A stretch of 64,000 nt of DNA from Andreprevotia sp. IGB-42 (GTDB lineage: Bacteria > Pseudomonadota > Gammaproteobacteria > Burkholderiales > Chitinibacteraceae). The notes below the pieces were generated by a model. That model searched no databases and was not told the origin of the DNA. It saw only the letters and a list, made by a program, of their open reading frames with translations. Numbering within the stretch: position 1 is the first letter of the stretch; each line of letters starts with the position of its first letter. Below, one piece after another: positions 25,610 to 35,124 of this stretch. Where the stretch lies: NCBI RefSeq assembly GCF_009848685.1, contig NZ_WXTX01000001.1, positions 62,001 through 126,000 of the forward strand. The letters are read 5' to 3'. Both the position numbers and the translations under genes were made by a program.

Positions 25610-26926
25610 TCAACGGCGGCCAACGGCCTGGTATTCGATCCCGTGCTGGCGCACGAACGCCGGGTCATACAGGTTGCGGCCGTCAAGAATCAGCGGTGTT
25701 TTCAACCGGCGTTTGACTGCATCGAAATCAGGCACCTGGAATTGCTTCCATTCGGTGACGATCAGCAGCGCATCTGCACCATCGAGCGCGTCCATCGGGT
25801 TTGCCGCATAGGTCACACGCTCGCCCAGATGCCGGCGCGCCTCGGACATTGCCACCGGATCGAACGCCACCACGGTTGCACCATGCTCAAGCAGGCCCTC
25901 GATCAGCGCCAGGCTGGGTGCTTCGCGCATGTCGTCGGTCTTGGGTTTGAACGCCAAGCCCCATACCGCAAAACACAAGCCGCACAGGTCATCGCCAAAG
26001 CGGACCAGCAGCTTTTTCAGCAGGATGGTTTTCTGGCTATCGTTGACGGCTTCAACCGCGCCCAGCACCTGCAACTGCATGCCGTTTTCCAGCGCGGTGC
26101 GTTGTAGCGCCTGCACATCCTTGGGAAAACACGAGCCGCCGTAACCGCAGCCCGGGTAAAGAAAATGGTAACCGATGCGCGGATCCGAACCGATGCCGCG
26201 GCGTACGTGCTCAATGTCCGCACCAAGTTTTTCCGCCAGGTTGGCCACTTCATTCATGAACGAGATCCGCGTGGCCAGCATGGCATTGGCGGCGTACTTG
26301 GTCAGCTCGGCCGAGCGGATATCCATGATCAGCGTGCGATCATGGTTGCGCTGGAACGGGTGATAGATGGCCTTCATCACCTGGATGGCACGCGCATCCT
26401 CGGCACCGATCACGATGCGGTCCGGACGCATGAAATCATCCACCGCGGCACCCTCTTTCAGAAACTCCGGATTGGATGCCACGCTGAATTCGATCGCCTC
26501 ACCACGCTCGGCCAAGGCGGTGGCGATGGTTTCCCTGACCTTCTCCGCGGTACCGACCGGCACCGTGGATTTGTCGACCACGATCTTGTAATCGGTCATC
26601 AGCCGGCCGATGTTGCGGGCGGCAGCCAGTACGTAGCTCAGATCGGCTGAGCCATCTTCATCCGGCGGCGTACCCACGGCAATGAACTGCACCATGCCGT
26701 GCTGCACCGATTCGGCTACATCGGTGGTGAAGCGCAGGCGGCCGGCGGCCACATTGCGCGCCACCACGTCATCAAGCCCCGGCTCGTAAATCGGGATGCC
26801 GCCATTCTTCAGCAGCGCGATCTTCTTTTCGTCCAGATCAAGGCAGAGCACGTCATTGCCATACTCGGCGAGGCAAGCACCGGTAACGAGGCCAACATAG
26901 CCGGTACCAATCACGGTGATGTTCAT
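25610..26926 (-). CDS. ugd: UDP-glucose 6-dehydrogenase
   Basis: This 438-residue NAD enzyme oxidises UDP-glucose to UDP-glucuronate. The N-terminal Rossmann motif is [12 protein letters not shown], and KSTVPVGT lies near residue 119. The catalytic cysteine (Cys266) lies in [12 protein letters not shown]. Its ATG overlaps the pyrF TGA as ATGA. UDP-glucuronate feeds lipopolysaccharide or capsule sugars, consistent with the adjacent heptose kinase. Confidence 0.95.
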   Translation of the reverse strand: MNITVIGTGYVGLVTGACLAEYGNDVLCLDLDEKKIALLKNGGIPIYEPGLDDVVARNVAAGRLRFTTDVAESVQHGMVQFIAVGTPPDEDGSADLSYVLAAARNIGRLMTDYKIVVDKSTVPVGTAEKVRETIATALAERGEAIEFSVASNPEFLKEGAAVDDFMRPDRIVIGAEDARAIQVMKAIYHPFQRNHDRTLIMDIRSAELTKYAANAMLATRISFMNEVANLAEKLGADIEHVRRGIGSDPRIGYHFLYPGCGYGGSCFPKDVQALQRTALENGMQLQVLGAVEAVNDSQKTILLKKLLVRFGDDLCGLCFAVWGLAFKPKTDDMREAPSLALIEGLLEHGATVVAFDPVAMSEARRHLGERVTYAANPMDALDGADALLIVTEWKQFQVPDFDAVKRRLKTPLILDGRNLYDPAFVRQHGIEYQAVGRR

Positions 26927-27618
26927 GCAGCACCCAGGCTGAGATTGATGCTTTGCAGCGTGGCCAGCGGATCGGCGCTTTGCGTGATCGGGCGACCGAT
27001 CACCAGATAATCGCTACCGGCGGCCACGGCGGCCTGTGGCGTCATCACGCGGCTCTGGTCGTCCAGCGCGGCATCAGCCGGCCGGATGCCTGGCGTCACC
27101 AGCTTGAAATCGCGGCCGCAAGCGGCCTTGAGCAGGCCGGCTTCCTGCGCGGAGCACACTACGCCATCCAGCCCGCAATCCTTGGTCAATCGTGCCAGCC
27201 GCTCCACCTGTACCGCCGGTTCCGGCAGACCGATTTCCGCCAGCTGCGCAGCATCCATGCTGGTAAGCACCGTCACCGCAATCAGCAACGGGCGCTGCGG
27301 CAAGGCTTCCAGCGCATCACGCGTGGTTTCCATCATCTTGCGTCCGCCGGACGCATGCACGTTCACCATCCATACGCCGAGGCCGGCAGCCATCTTGCAG
27401 GCTTGCGCAACGGTATTGGGAATATCATGGAACTTGAGGTCGAGGAATACATCGAAGCCGCGCGCCACCAGCGCTTCTACAAGCTGCGGCCCGGCAACGG
27501 TGAATAATTCCTTGCCCACTTTCAGGCGGCACAGCCCGGGTGATACGCGTGCGGCAAACGCCAGCGCAGCAGCGGCATCCGGGTAATCGAGCGCAACGAC
27601 GATACGGGGGTCGGACAT
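26923..27618 (-). CDS. pyrF: Orotidine 5'-phosphate decarboxylase
   Basis: This 231-residue barrel makes UMP from OMP. It opens [19 protein letters not shown] and has the catalytic [11 protein letters not shown] near residue 60 and TPGIRPADA near residue 178. The ATG at 27618 overlaps the lapB stop; the longer frame to 27699 lies inside lapB and is rejected. The gene is coupled to lapB and ugd by overlapping stop/start codons. Confidence 0.96.
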   Translation of the reverse strand: MSDPRIVVALDYPDAAAALAFAARVSPGLCRLKVGKELFTVAGPQLVEALVARGFDVFLDLKFHDIPNTVAQACKMAAGLGVWMVNVHASGGRKMMETTRDALEALPQRPLLIAVTVLTSMDAAQLAEIGLPEPAVQVERLARLTKDCGLDGVVCSAQEAGLLKAACGRDFKLVTPGIRPADAALDDQSRVMTPQAAVAAGSDYLVIGRPITQSADPLATLQSINLSLGAA

Positions 27619-28805
27619 CAATAGCTTTCCGTTTGATTGAGACGATTCTTGCGGCCGCGCACCGGAGCAAAGGCTTCCCATTCGGTGCATGCCGGGCAAT
27701 GCCAGAAATATTGCTTGGCCTTGAAGCCACAGTGATTGCAGAAGTACATCGACTGCTCGCGCGTCGCGTCATTAAGCAGTTTGACGATGATGTCGAGCTC
27801 GGCCTTCTGGTCATCCGGCGCCACCAGGAAATGCGCTTCCAGCACCTTGCGCAAACTGGGCATGCTCGGATGTGCTTGCAGGCGTTCACGCACGAATGCA
27901 TATGCGGCATCCAGCCCCTGCTGGGACAGAATCCGCTCGTACGCCAGATCCAGCACGTCCAGCTCAGGGTACTGACGCAGCAGGCGCAGCAACAGCTGCA
28001 AGCCCTCCTCACTGCGCTCCAATGCGTCGTAGGCACCAAGCAAAGCGCGTGCGGCCAGCGCGAGATAAAGCGGATCCTGGTTTTCCAGCTGCAGCCATTG
28101 CTCGATGGCCGCGTTCTTGTCGCCTTCAGCCTCGGCAATATCCCCCAGCAGCAGGCGCGCACGCGCGCACTGCCGGTTGGCCTCAAGCGCCTGCTCCAGA
28201 TAGGCACGTGCTTCATCCGATTTCGAGCGCGTATGCGCTTGCACTGCCAGTTCACAATAGAACTGGGCAATTTCATGTTGATAATTATGGCTGTCGTCGC
28301 GGAGCTGGCGGGCAGTTTCAATGGCCTTGTGCCAGTCTTTTTCCTGCTGGTACACGCCCAGCAACTCGGTGCGCGCCTGCCGCGCATAATCGGTATGAGC
28401 CAGTTCGGTGAGGATGGCCTCTGCACGGTCGAACAAACCGGCTTTCATGAAGTCCTGCGCCAGTTCGAACTGTGCCTGCTGGCGCTGCGTTTCAACCAGA
28501 TCACGCCGCGCCAGCAACTTCTGGTGCATGCGGATGGCGCGTTCCAGCTCGCCACGGCGGCGGAACAGATGCCCGAGCGTGAACTGCAGTTCCACCGTTT
28601 CAGCGTGATGGCGGGCAATCTCCACATACACTTCGACCGCGCGATTGGTCTGGCCGTTGAGCAGAAAATTGAGGCCCTTGAAGTACGACGCGGGCAGCGA
28701 GCGCGTTTCGGACAAGACGTGCTTGATATCGACACGCGCAGCCAACCAGCCCAGACCAAAGAAAATCGGGAACGCGATCAACCACCAGAACTGGGAATCA
28801 GGCAT
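27618..28805 (-). CDS. lapB: LapB lipopolysaccharide-assembly regulator
   Basis: This 395-residue protein has one N-terminal transmembrane helix ([18 protein letters not shown]). A cytoplasmic array of about nine TPR repeats follows, with a C-terminal rubredoxin-type zinc site CNHCGFKAK...CPACTEW. LapB binds FtsH and controls LpxC proteolysis, setting lipopolysaccharide levels. It lies after lapA and before pyrF, the usual betaproteobacterial order. Confidence 0.94.
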   Translation of the reverse strand: MPDSQFWWLIAFPIFFGLGWLAARVDIKHVLSETRSLPASYFKGLNFLLNGQTNRAVEVYVEIARHHAETVELQFTLGHLFRRRGELERAIRMHQKLLARRDLVETQRQQAQFELAQDFMKAGLFDRAEAILTELAHTDYARQARTELLGVYQQEKDWHKAIETARQLRDDSHNYQHEIAQFYCELAVQAHTRSKSDEARAYLEQALEANRQCARARLLLGDIAEAEGDKNAAIEQWLQLENQDPLYLALAARALLGAYDALERSEEGLQLLLRLLRQYPELDVLDLAYERILSQQGLDAAYAFVRERLQAHPSMPSLRKVLEAHFLVAPDDQKAELDIIVKLLNDATREQSMYFCNHCGFKAKQYFWHCPACTEWEAFAPVRGRKNRLNQTESY

Positions 28806-28856
28806 GACAAAACCAGGAAGTTATGCGGCAGGAAGCCTGCCCGGAGCGCAACTGCC

Positions 28857-29159
28857 TTAAACGGCATCGCGCGGTTGCTCCAGCACCAGATCAGGTGCAG
28901 GTGGTGTGGCGGCGGTGCGCACGCGCAGCTCGCGGCGCAGCTTGATCACTTCACGCCGGTAGTGGATCACCTTGCCCAGCAAAGCCAGCGCACCAACCAT
29001 CGCACCCAGCACGAAGAATGCCAGCAATTGCAGCACCAGCGGTGCGGTCCAGGCATAACCGACAAAAAAATTGAGCGTGACAGGCTGAGCATTGCGCAGC
29101 GCGAAGCCCAGCGCAATGACGAAGAAGACAAACTGGACAAACCAAATCAGGTAGCGCAT
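28857..29159 (-). CDS. lapA: LapA (DUF1049) inner-membrane protein
   Basis: This 100-residue protein has two transmembrane helices (LIWFVQFVFFVIALGFALRN and LVLQLLAFFVLGAMVGALALL). A basic heptad-like tail starts HYRREVIKLRRELR. It is the usual partner of LapB. MRYLIWF at 29159 is preferred over the frame start at 29261, which would lie in the ihfB-lapA spacer. A terminator precedes the gene, so it may be transcribed by read-through or from its own promoter. Confidence 0.9.
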   Translation of the reverse strand: MRYLIWFVQFVFFVIALGFALRNAQPVTLNFFVGYAWTAPLVLQLLAFFVLGAMVGALALLGKVIHYRREVIKLRRELRVRTAATPPAPDLVLEQPRDAV

Positions 29160-29279
29160 GCGTACTCGCTTGAAGTGCTGGCGGCCAGAATTGTGGCTAC
29201 CGGGTAGATGGGCTGCATTGTAGCCGATTCCACCAGCCACTAGCAGCAGGGCAAACAGCAAGCTTTCACAGATACAAAG

Positions 29280-29310
29280 AAAAACGGCGTCCTTGTGGGA
29301 CGCCGTTTTT
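29280..29310 (-). terminator. Intrinsic terminator after ihfB
   Basis: An 8-bp stem CGGCGTCC/GGACGCCG, extended by A5/T5, lies 14 bases past the ihfB stop. T-rich on the minus strand. Confidence 0.9.
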
Positions 29311-29323
29311 GTCAGTCTTGGAG

Positions 29324-29608
29324 TCAGAGCAACTCGTCAACTCTTTCGCGCAACTCTTTGCCCGCCTTGAAATGGGGCACGAACTTCTCCGGTACCTCTA
29401 CCTTGGTACCGGATTTCGGATTGCGACCCAATCTGGGCGGACGGTAGTTAAGGTCAAAACTGCCAAAACCACGGATCTCGATGCGACGACCTTGCGCAAG
29501 GCTTTTCGCCATCGCATCGAGGATGGTCTTGACGGCCAACTCAGCATCTTTCGCCACCAACTGCGGATAACGCTCGGCGAGTTTTGCAATGAGTTCAGAC
29601 TTGGTCAT
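29324..29608 (-). CDS. ihfB: Integration host factor subunit beta
   Basis: This 94-residue DNABII protein starts [17 protein letters not shown] and has the beta-arm block [20 protein letters not shown]. It forms IHF with IhfA and bends DNA. The ATG at 29608 is chosen over an upstream in-frame start four residues longer, by comparison with the family. It follows rpsA by 18 bases, as in most Proteobacteria. Confidence 0.96.
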   Translation of the reverse strand: MTKSELIAKLAERYPQLVAKDAELAVKTILDAMAKSLAQGRRIEIRGFGSFDLNYRPPRLGRNPKSGTKVEVPEKFVPHFKAGKELRERVDELL

Positions 29609-29626
29609 ACCGTCGCTCAAAACAGA

Positions 29627-31327
29627 TTACTCGTTCGAGCCGGACAGCTTTGCCTTCAGCAATGCGCCGAGGTTGGTCGTGCCGGCAGTTGCATCGGACG
29701 ACAGCTGGCTCATTGCGCTCTTCTCATCGCCCATGTCCTTGGCTTTGATCGACAGGTTGATCGAACGGTTCTTGCGATCAACGTTGATGATCATGGCTTC
29801 GACTTCGTCGCCTTCCTTCAGCACGGTACGGATGTCTTCAACACGGTCGCGGGAGACTTCAGTCGAACGCAGGTAGCCTTCGACGTCGTCAGCCAGCAGA
29901 ACCACGGCACCCTTGGCATCCAGGGACTTGACAGTACCCTTGACGATGGCGCCCTTGTCGCTGCTCGACACGTAGTTGTTGAACGGATCACCTTCCAGTT
30001 GCTTGATGCCGAGGCTGATGCGTTCCTTGTCGACGTCGATCGACAGGACGATGGCTTCGACTTCGTCGCCCTTCTTGAAGTTGCGAACGGCTTCTTCGCC
30101 GGCAACGTGCCACGACAGGTCGGACAGGTGAACCAGGCCATCGATGCCGCCCGGCAGACCGACGAACACGCCGAAGTCGGTGATCGACTTGATCGAACCC
30201 TTCAGCTTGTCGCCCTTCTTGAAGTTGACTTCGAAATCGTCCCAAGGGTTGGCAGCGCACTGCTTCATGCCCAGGCTGATACGACGCTTGTCTTCGTCGA
30301 TGTCGAGGATCATGACTTCGACTTCGTCGCCCAGCGAAACAACCTTGGACGGGTGAACGTTCTTGTTGGTCCAATCCATTTCGGATACGTGCACCAGGCC
30401 TTCGATGCCTTGTTCGATTTCAACGAACGCGCCGTAGTCGGTCAGGTTGGTTACCTTGCCGAACAGGCGTGTGCCTTGCGGGTAGCGACGCGACAGGCCA
30501 ACCCACGGATCTTCGCCCAGCTGCTTGAGGCCGAGGGATACGCGGTTCTTCTCTTGATCGAACTTGAGGACCTTGGCTTCGACTTCGTCGCCCACCGCGA
30601 GCACTTCGCTCGGGTGCTTGACGCGACGCCATGCCAGGTCGGTGATGTGCAGCAGGCCATCGATGCCGCCGAGGTCAACGAACGCACCGTAGTCGGTGAT
30701 GTTCTTGACGATACCCTTGATGACAGCGCCTTCGCGCAGGGTTTCCAGCAGCTTCTGACGCTCTTCGCCCAGGCTGTCTTCCAGCACGGCACGACGCGAC
30801 ACAACCACGTTGTTGCGCTTGCGATCGAGCTTGATAACCTTGAATTCGACTTGCTTGCCTTCGAAAGGCGTGGTGTCCTTGATCGGACGGATGTCGACCA
30901 GCGAACCCGGCAGGAAGGCGCGCAGACCATTGACCATCACGGTCAGGCCGCCCTTGACCTTGCCCGAGATCACGCCGGACATCACTTGGCCACGTTCCAG
31001 GCAGTCTTCCAGCTCGATCCAGGCGGCCAGGCGCTTGGCCTTTTCACGGGAGAGCTTGGTTTCGCCGTAGCCGTTTTCCAGGCTGTCGATTGCAACCGGG
31101 ACGAAATCGCCGACCTTGACGTCCAGCTCGCCATTGTCGTTCTTGAATTCTTCAACCGGGATCAGGGATTCGGACTTCAGACCGGCATTCACGGTCACGA
31201 AGTTGTTGTCGATTGCCACGACTTCAGCGGTGATCACTTCACCGGAGCGCATTTCCTGGTTCTGAAGGCTTTCTTCGAACAGGGCGGCAAAGCTCTCCAT
31301 GGAGCCCGACAGAGTAGCAGTAGTCAT
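29627..31327 (-). CDS. rpsA: 30S ribosomal protein S1
   Basis: This 566-residue protein is made of six S1 RNA-binding domains, recognised by repeated blocks such as [22 protein letters not shown] and [24 protein letters not shown]1 unwinds and docks mRNA on the 30S subunit. The ATG at 31327 is preferred. There is no Shine-Dalgarno in the usual place, and the nearest GGGAG lies 18 bases upstream, within a small hairpin. A weaker alternative is TTG at 31342. S1 commonly represses its own message through such a leader. Confidence 0.96.
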   Translation of the reverse strand: MTTATLSGSMESFAALFEESLQNQEMRSGEVITAEVVAIDNNFVTVNAGLKSESLIPVEEFKNDNGELDVKVGDFVPVAIDSLENGYGETKLSREKAKRLAAWIELEDCLERGQVMSGVISGKVKGGLTVMVNGLRAFLPGSLVDIRPIKDTTPFEGKQVEFKVIKLDRKRNNVVVSRRAVLEDSLGEERQKLLETLREGAVIKGIVKNITDYGAFVDLGGIDGLLHITDLAWRRVKHPSEVLAVGDEVEAKVLKFDQEKNRVSLGLKQLGEDPWVGLSRRYPQGTRLFGKVTNLTDYGAFVEIEQGIEGLVHVSEMDWTNKNVHPSKVVSLGDEVEVMILDIDEDKRRISLGMKQCAANPWDDFEVNFKKGDKLKGSIKSITDFGVFVGLPGGIDGLVHLSDLSWHVAGEEAVRNFKKGDEVEAIVLSIDVDKERISLGIKQLEGDPFNNYVSSSDKGAIVKGTVKSLDAKGAVVLLADDVEGYLRSTEVSRDRVEDIRTVLKEGDEVEAMIINVDRKNRSINLSIKAKDMGDEKSAMSQLSSDATAGTTNLGALLKAKLSGSNE

Positions 31328-31329
31328 TG

Positions 31330-31350
31330 AGGAGGTTTCCAAATACTCCC
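31330..31350 (-). promoter_or_regulatory. Leader hairpin sequestering the only SD-like element of rpsA
   Basis: In the mRNA GGGAG (31346-31350) can pair with CTCCT (31330-31334), ending two bases before the rpsA ATG; the stem is 5 bp including a G-U. This would hide both the purine-rich element and the initiation region, a plausible S1 autoregulation site. Confidence 0.35.
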
Positions 31351-31475
31351 ATGCCGAAAAGGCGGGGAGCGGGGGGTTAGTTGCACATAAGTCGCCCCGG
31401 CCTTGCGCCGGTTTGACCCCAAACGATCAGCTGCCCGCAACCCGGAATGGACCGAGGGCAAAGATCAATCGCAGT

Positions 31476-31504
31476 ATTTTAAGGATTTCTCTTTTACAGT
31501 TCAA
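31476..31504 (-). promoter_or_regulatory. Sigma-70 promoter for rpsA
   Basis: On the minus strand TTGAAC (31499-31504) and TAAAAT (31476-31481) are separated by 17 bases. The -35 overlaps the cmk stop codon. The predicted leader is ~140 bases. Confidence 0.8.
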
Positions 31505-32175
31505 GCACTTGGCGTGTTTATTGTTGCATTCCACCACGACAGCACCTGCGCAACCGCCTCATCGACGCCCATTGCGGTGGTTTCGAGCAGCCGGGCGTCC
31601 GGCAATTGCTGTAACGGCGCCACCGCGCGGGCACGGTCGCGCTCGTCCCGCGCATGCAGATCGGCGGTGATGGCGGCAAGGTCTGCGGCCTCGCCACGTG
31701 CCAGCAACTGCCTGTAGCGGCGCTCTGCCCGTGCCTCGGCCGAGGCGGTGAGAAAAACCTTGAGCGGCGCAGCAGGAAATACCGTCGAGCCCATATCCCG
31801 GCCATCGGCCACCAGGCCCGGGGCCTGCGCAAAGGCATGCTGGCGGGCCAGCAACGCAGCGCGCACGGCCGGCAATGCCGCAACCACCGATGCGCCGGAA
31901 CCGATCTCTTCGCTGCGGATTGCTTCGGTCACGTTGCTGCCAGCCAGATGGATGGCGGCGCCGTCGAAGCGCACATCCAGCGTTGCGGCAATGGCCGCCA
32001 CCTGCGCTTCATCTTGCCATTGCACGCTCTGGCGTTGCGCGGCCAGCGCGGTCAGCCGGTAGATGGCGCCGGAATCAAGATAGTGAAACCCCAACGTATC
32101 GGCCACGCGCTGGGCAACCGTGCCTTTGCCGGATGCGGATGGGCCATCGATGGCGATGACGGGAACTGCAGACAT
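31501..32175 (-). CDS. cmk: Cytidylate kinase
   Basis: This 224-residue P-loop kinase phosphorylates CMP and dCMP. It opens VIAIDGPSASGKGTVAQRVA and includes DGRDMGSTVFPAAPLKVFLTAS, typical of bacterial Cmk. It precedes rpsA in the conserved cmk-rpsA-ihfB order. In most betaproteobacteria aroA lies immediately before it, but here only 94 non-coding bases separate it from tyrA. Confidence 0.96.
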   Translation of the reverse strand: MSAVPVIAIDGPSASGKGTVAQRVADTLGFHYLDSGAIYRLTALAAQRQSVQWQDEAQVAAIAATLDVRFDGAAIHLAGSNVTEAIRSEEIGSGASVVAALPAVRAALLARQHAFAQAPGLVADGRDMGSTVFPAAPLKVFLTASAEARAERRYRQLLARGEAADLAAITADLHARDERDRARAVAPLQQLPDARLLETTAMGVDEAVAQVLSWWNATINTPSA

Positions 32176-32269
32176 GACGGGCTCCTGCTTGGCGACAGCC
32201 TATGCCGTCACAATGATATCGGTATGCGCTCTGGTGCAATGACTGGTCGGTCGTGCCGGTTGCAAACGC

Positions 32270-33136
32270 TCAGCAACTGCCCCAAGCATTGCGGGCGCGG
32301 CTGGCGCGCTCGATGTAATCGGTCAAGCCGGCGGTATCGGCGTTTTCCACCAGCTCGATGGCCTGCGCCAGCCGCGCGGCGTTGGCCTTGAGATCAGCCA
32401 GTATGGCGGCGCGGTTGGCCAGCGTGATATCGCGCCACATGGCAGGGTGACCACCGGCAATGCGGGTGAAATCACGGAAACCGGTGGCGGCAAAATCCAG
32501 ACAAGCATCGGCATTGCTGCGATCGAGCAAGGCATTCATGTACGAGAACGCCAGCAGGTGCGGCACATGGCTGACTGCGGCAAAAATGCTGTCGTGCTCG
32601 CCGGTACTCATCTCGAACACACTGGCACCGCAGGCTTCCCACAGCGCCCGCACCCTGGCGACTGCGGCCGGTGCGGATTCGGGCAGCGGCGTCAGCACCA
32701 CGCGGCGGCCTTCATACAGGCCATACTGGGCAGCAGACGCACCGGAAAGCTCGGAGCCCGCGATGGGGTGCGCGGGCACGCACTGCGCCAATCGCGCGCC
32801 AAGATGCTCGCGGAACAAGGCCGCCACATCCTGCTTGGTACTGCCGGCATCGCTGATCACGCAATCGTCGGCCAGATGCGGCGCGATATCGCGTATCAGG
32901 CCGCCCATCTGCCCAACCGGCGTGGCCAGCAGCACCAGATCAGCGCCCTGCACCGCCGTGGCCGCACTGTGCGATGCTTCATCGATCACCCGAAGCTGCA
33001 ATGCGCGGGCCAAGTTTTCAGGATTGCGGCCGACACCGACCACGTGACGGACCAGCCCTGCACGCTTGAGTGCAAGGGCAAAGGAGCCGCCGATCAGGCC
33101 GGTGCCCAGCAGCACCAGTTTGTTGACTGAAATCAT
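32270..33136 (-). CDS. tyrA: Prephenate dehydrogenase
   Basis: This 288-residue enzyme oxidatively decarboxylates prephenate in tyrosine synthesis. The N-terminal NAD(P) motif is LLGTGLIGGSFALAL and the catalytic region VPAHPIAGSELSGASAA is near residue 122. There is no chorismate mutase or ACT domain. The ATG overlaps the stop of the upstream META-domain gene (ATGA), which is an unusual coupling partner. Confidence 0.93.
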   Translation of the reverse strand: MISVNKLVLLGTGLIGGSFALALKRAGLVRHVVGVGRNPENLARALQLRVIDEASHSAATAVQGADLVLLATPVGQMGGLIRDIAPHLADDCVISDAGSTKQDVAALFREHLGARLAQCVPAHPIAGSELSGASAAQYGLYEGRRVVLTPLPESAPAAVARVRALWEACGASVFEMSTGEHDSIFAAVSHVPHLLAFSYMNALLDRSNADACLDFAATGFRDFTRIAGGHPAMWRDITLANRAAILADLKANAARLAQAIELVENADTAGLTDYIERASRARNAWGSC

Positions 33137-33795
33137 TTACTTTCGAGGATATCGACCAGGATAAGCCGGGTTGCCGGAGCGTCCGCTGGCGGGTTGGGTA
33201 CCCGCTCTTCGCGCACGCGAAGCCGATAGCTTACACCGGCTTTGAAATCGAAGCCTTCGATTTGCTGATAAAGCAACGTCCAGGGCTCATCTGCGGCACC
33301 GCGTACCTGCAGGCATTCCATCTTGCCCACGCCGGTGCATTCCACTTTTTGCGGGGCGATTTCCAGCACCTTTTCTTCCACGGCATCACGGCGCAGCAAG
33401 GACACCAGTTCGCCATGATCTCCGCGCAGCACCACGGTTTTCTGTTGCGGGTTCAGGCCGAAGGCATTCACCTTGTCCAGCGTGGCCAGCACTGCGTGCT
33501 CAATGGTGCTCACTTCATTTTGTATGCACATCATCCGCGTGCCGGCCAGCGGCCCCAGCGTGATCTTGCTGTCCATGTAGCGGATAGCGCCCATGAAGCG
33601 GTTGCAACCGGAAAACCCGCTGACCCGCTCACCCTCGACAGTCAGGCCGATGCGCGGATCAACCGGGCGGATCACTGCGCCGTCGGCGGCCACCACGCGG
33701 TCTATACGGTAATCACCGTCCAGCAACGAGCGTGCCTGTGCCAGCGACGCCAGCGCAGAAAGCGCCAGCGCGGAAATGAACAGGGATTTACGCAT
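33133..33795 (-). CDS. META (HslJ-like) plus DUF4377 exported protein
   Basis: This 220-residue protein has a signal peptide (MRKSLFISALALSALASLAQA). A META domain with GFSGCNRFMGAI and GTRMMC motifs follows, then a C-terminal DUF4377-like segment (MECLQVRGAADEPWTLLYQQIEGF). META proteins such as HslJ are envelope stress or lipoprotein-like factors of unclear function. GAGGAG lies 7 bases before the ATG, which confirms this start over the long upstream frame. The last codons overlap tyrA. Confidence 0.85.
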   Translation of the reverse strand: MRKSLFISALALSALASLAQARSLLDGDYRIDRVVAADGAVIRPVDPRIGLTVEGERVSGFSGCNRFMGAIRYMDSKITLGPLAGTRMMCIQNEVSTIEHAVLATLDKVNAFGLNPQQKTVVLRGDHGELVSLLRRDAVEEKVLEIAPQKVECTGVGKMECLQVRGAADEPWTLLYQQIEGFDFKAGVSYRLRVREERVPNPPADAPATRLILVDILESK

Positions 33796-33941
33796 GGGAG
33801 TACTCCTCATCAAATAAACAGGTGTGCACGTGGGCGGCGATCCGGGGCCAGCGGGGCAGCAGGCCACACAACGGGTGCGGCAAGCGCTCGCACACCAGTG
33901 GCCGGCCACTGCTGCAAGTGCCACGGGGGCCACGCATGGCG

Positions 33942-34958
33942 CTAGATATGGCGGCCGATGGCCTGGGCAATTGCGGATAGCGTGGTCACCAGCGACTTGA
34001 GCTCGCCCGGGTTGAGCGCCTGATCGGCATCGCACCACGCATCTGCGGGGTTGGGGTGCATTTCGATCAGCAGGCCGTCGGCACCGGCGGCAACAGCTGC
34101 CTGCGACAGCGCCGGCACCATCCAGGCCTTGCCGCCTGCATGGCTGGGGTCGACGATCACCGGCAAGTGCGTTTCACGCTTGATCACCGGAATGGCAGTC
34201 ACGTCCAGCACGTTGCGGTAGGCGGTTTCGAACGTGCGGATGCCGCGCTCGCAGAAAATGATGTTGTGGTTGCCGCCGGCGGCAATGTATTCGGCTGCCA
34301 TCAGCCATTCCGAAATCGTTGCCGACAAGCCGCGCTTGAGGATGACGGGCTTGTTCACGCGCCCTACTTCCTTGAGCAGATCGAAGTTCTGCATATTGCG
34401 CGCGCCGATCTGGATCACGTCCACATCGTGCTTCATGAAGGTATCGAGCATGCGTACGTCCATCAGCTCGGTCACGATGGGCAGGTTGTGGCGTTTTGCC
34501 GCTTTCTGGAAATACTCCAACCCGGTCACGCCGAGGCCCTGGAACGCATACGGGCTGGTGCGCGGCTTGAACGCGCCGCCACGCATCATGCTGCAACCGG
34601 CGGCAGCAACGGCCTCGGCGGCCAGATCCATCTGCTCTTGCGTTTCCACCGAGCATGGCCCGCCGATGATCTGGATCTGTGGACCACCGATGGGCAGGCC
34701 ACGCACGTTGACGATGGTGCCTTGCGGGTTGGTATCACGCGCCACGATCTTGTACTGCTTGGCGATGCGCGTGGCACGTTCCACCCCGGGCAGGATTTCC
34801 AGATGGGCGAGATCGAGTTTGTTTTCGTCGCCGATGGCGCCGATGATGGTCAGCTCGGCACCACGCGACAGGTGCTCCTGCAAGCCGCAGGAACGGATGT
34901 ATTGCACCACGGTATCGACCTGTTCCGGGGTGGCCTGGCGTTGCATCACGATGATCAT
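33942..34958 (-). CDS. aroF: 3-deoxy-7-phosphoheptulonate synthase (type Ib, ACT/FL-domain form)
   Basis: This 338-residue enzyme has an N-terminal ferredoxin-like regulatory domain (~residues 1-70, MIIVMQRQATPEQVDTVVQ). A KDO8P-synthase-like barrel follows, with GGPCSVETQEQ near residue 98 and VDPSHAGGK near residue 268. It condenses PEP and erythrose 4-phosphate, the first step of the shikimate pathway. This form is shorter than the E. coli AroFGH type. Tyrosine feedback through the N-domain is known for relatives. Its neighbours are tyrosine-pathway genes. Confidence 0.93.
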   Translation of the reverse strand: MIIVMQRQATPEQVDTVVQYIRSCGLQEHLSRGAELTIIGAIGDENKLDLAHLEILPGVERATRIAKQYKIVARDTNPQGTIVNVRGLPIGGPQIQIIGGPCSVETQEQMDLAAEAVAAAGCSMMRGGAFKPRTSPYAFQGLGVTGLEYFQKAAKRHNLPIVTELMDVRMLDTFMKHDVDVIQIGARNMQNFDLLKEVGRVNKPVILKRGLSATISEWLMAAEYIAAGGNHNIIFCERGIRTFETAYRNVLDVTAIPVIKRETHLPVIVDPSHAGGKAWMVPALSQAAVAAGADGLLIEMHPNPADAWCDADQALNPGELKSLVTTLSAIAQAIGRHI

Positions 34959-35124
34959 GGATAGCTCTTTGCAGGTTTGGGCGATTGATCTGACGATAGG
35001 CGATAGCCGCCATCATCCATATTGGGGCAAATCCTGAAAAAAGGGTGTCAGGATTGCCTTGCAAAAAGGATAGGGTATGGTTATGACCGCCAGCCACGCG
35101 TGGCCGATTTGCCGGCCTGCACGC

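Noticed and set aside
29309-31330. A 673-codon plus-strand open frame
   Set aside because: It is the complement of rpsA and ihfB; the apparent repeats are mirrored S1 repeats.
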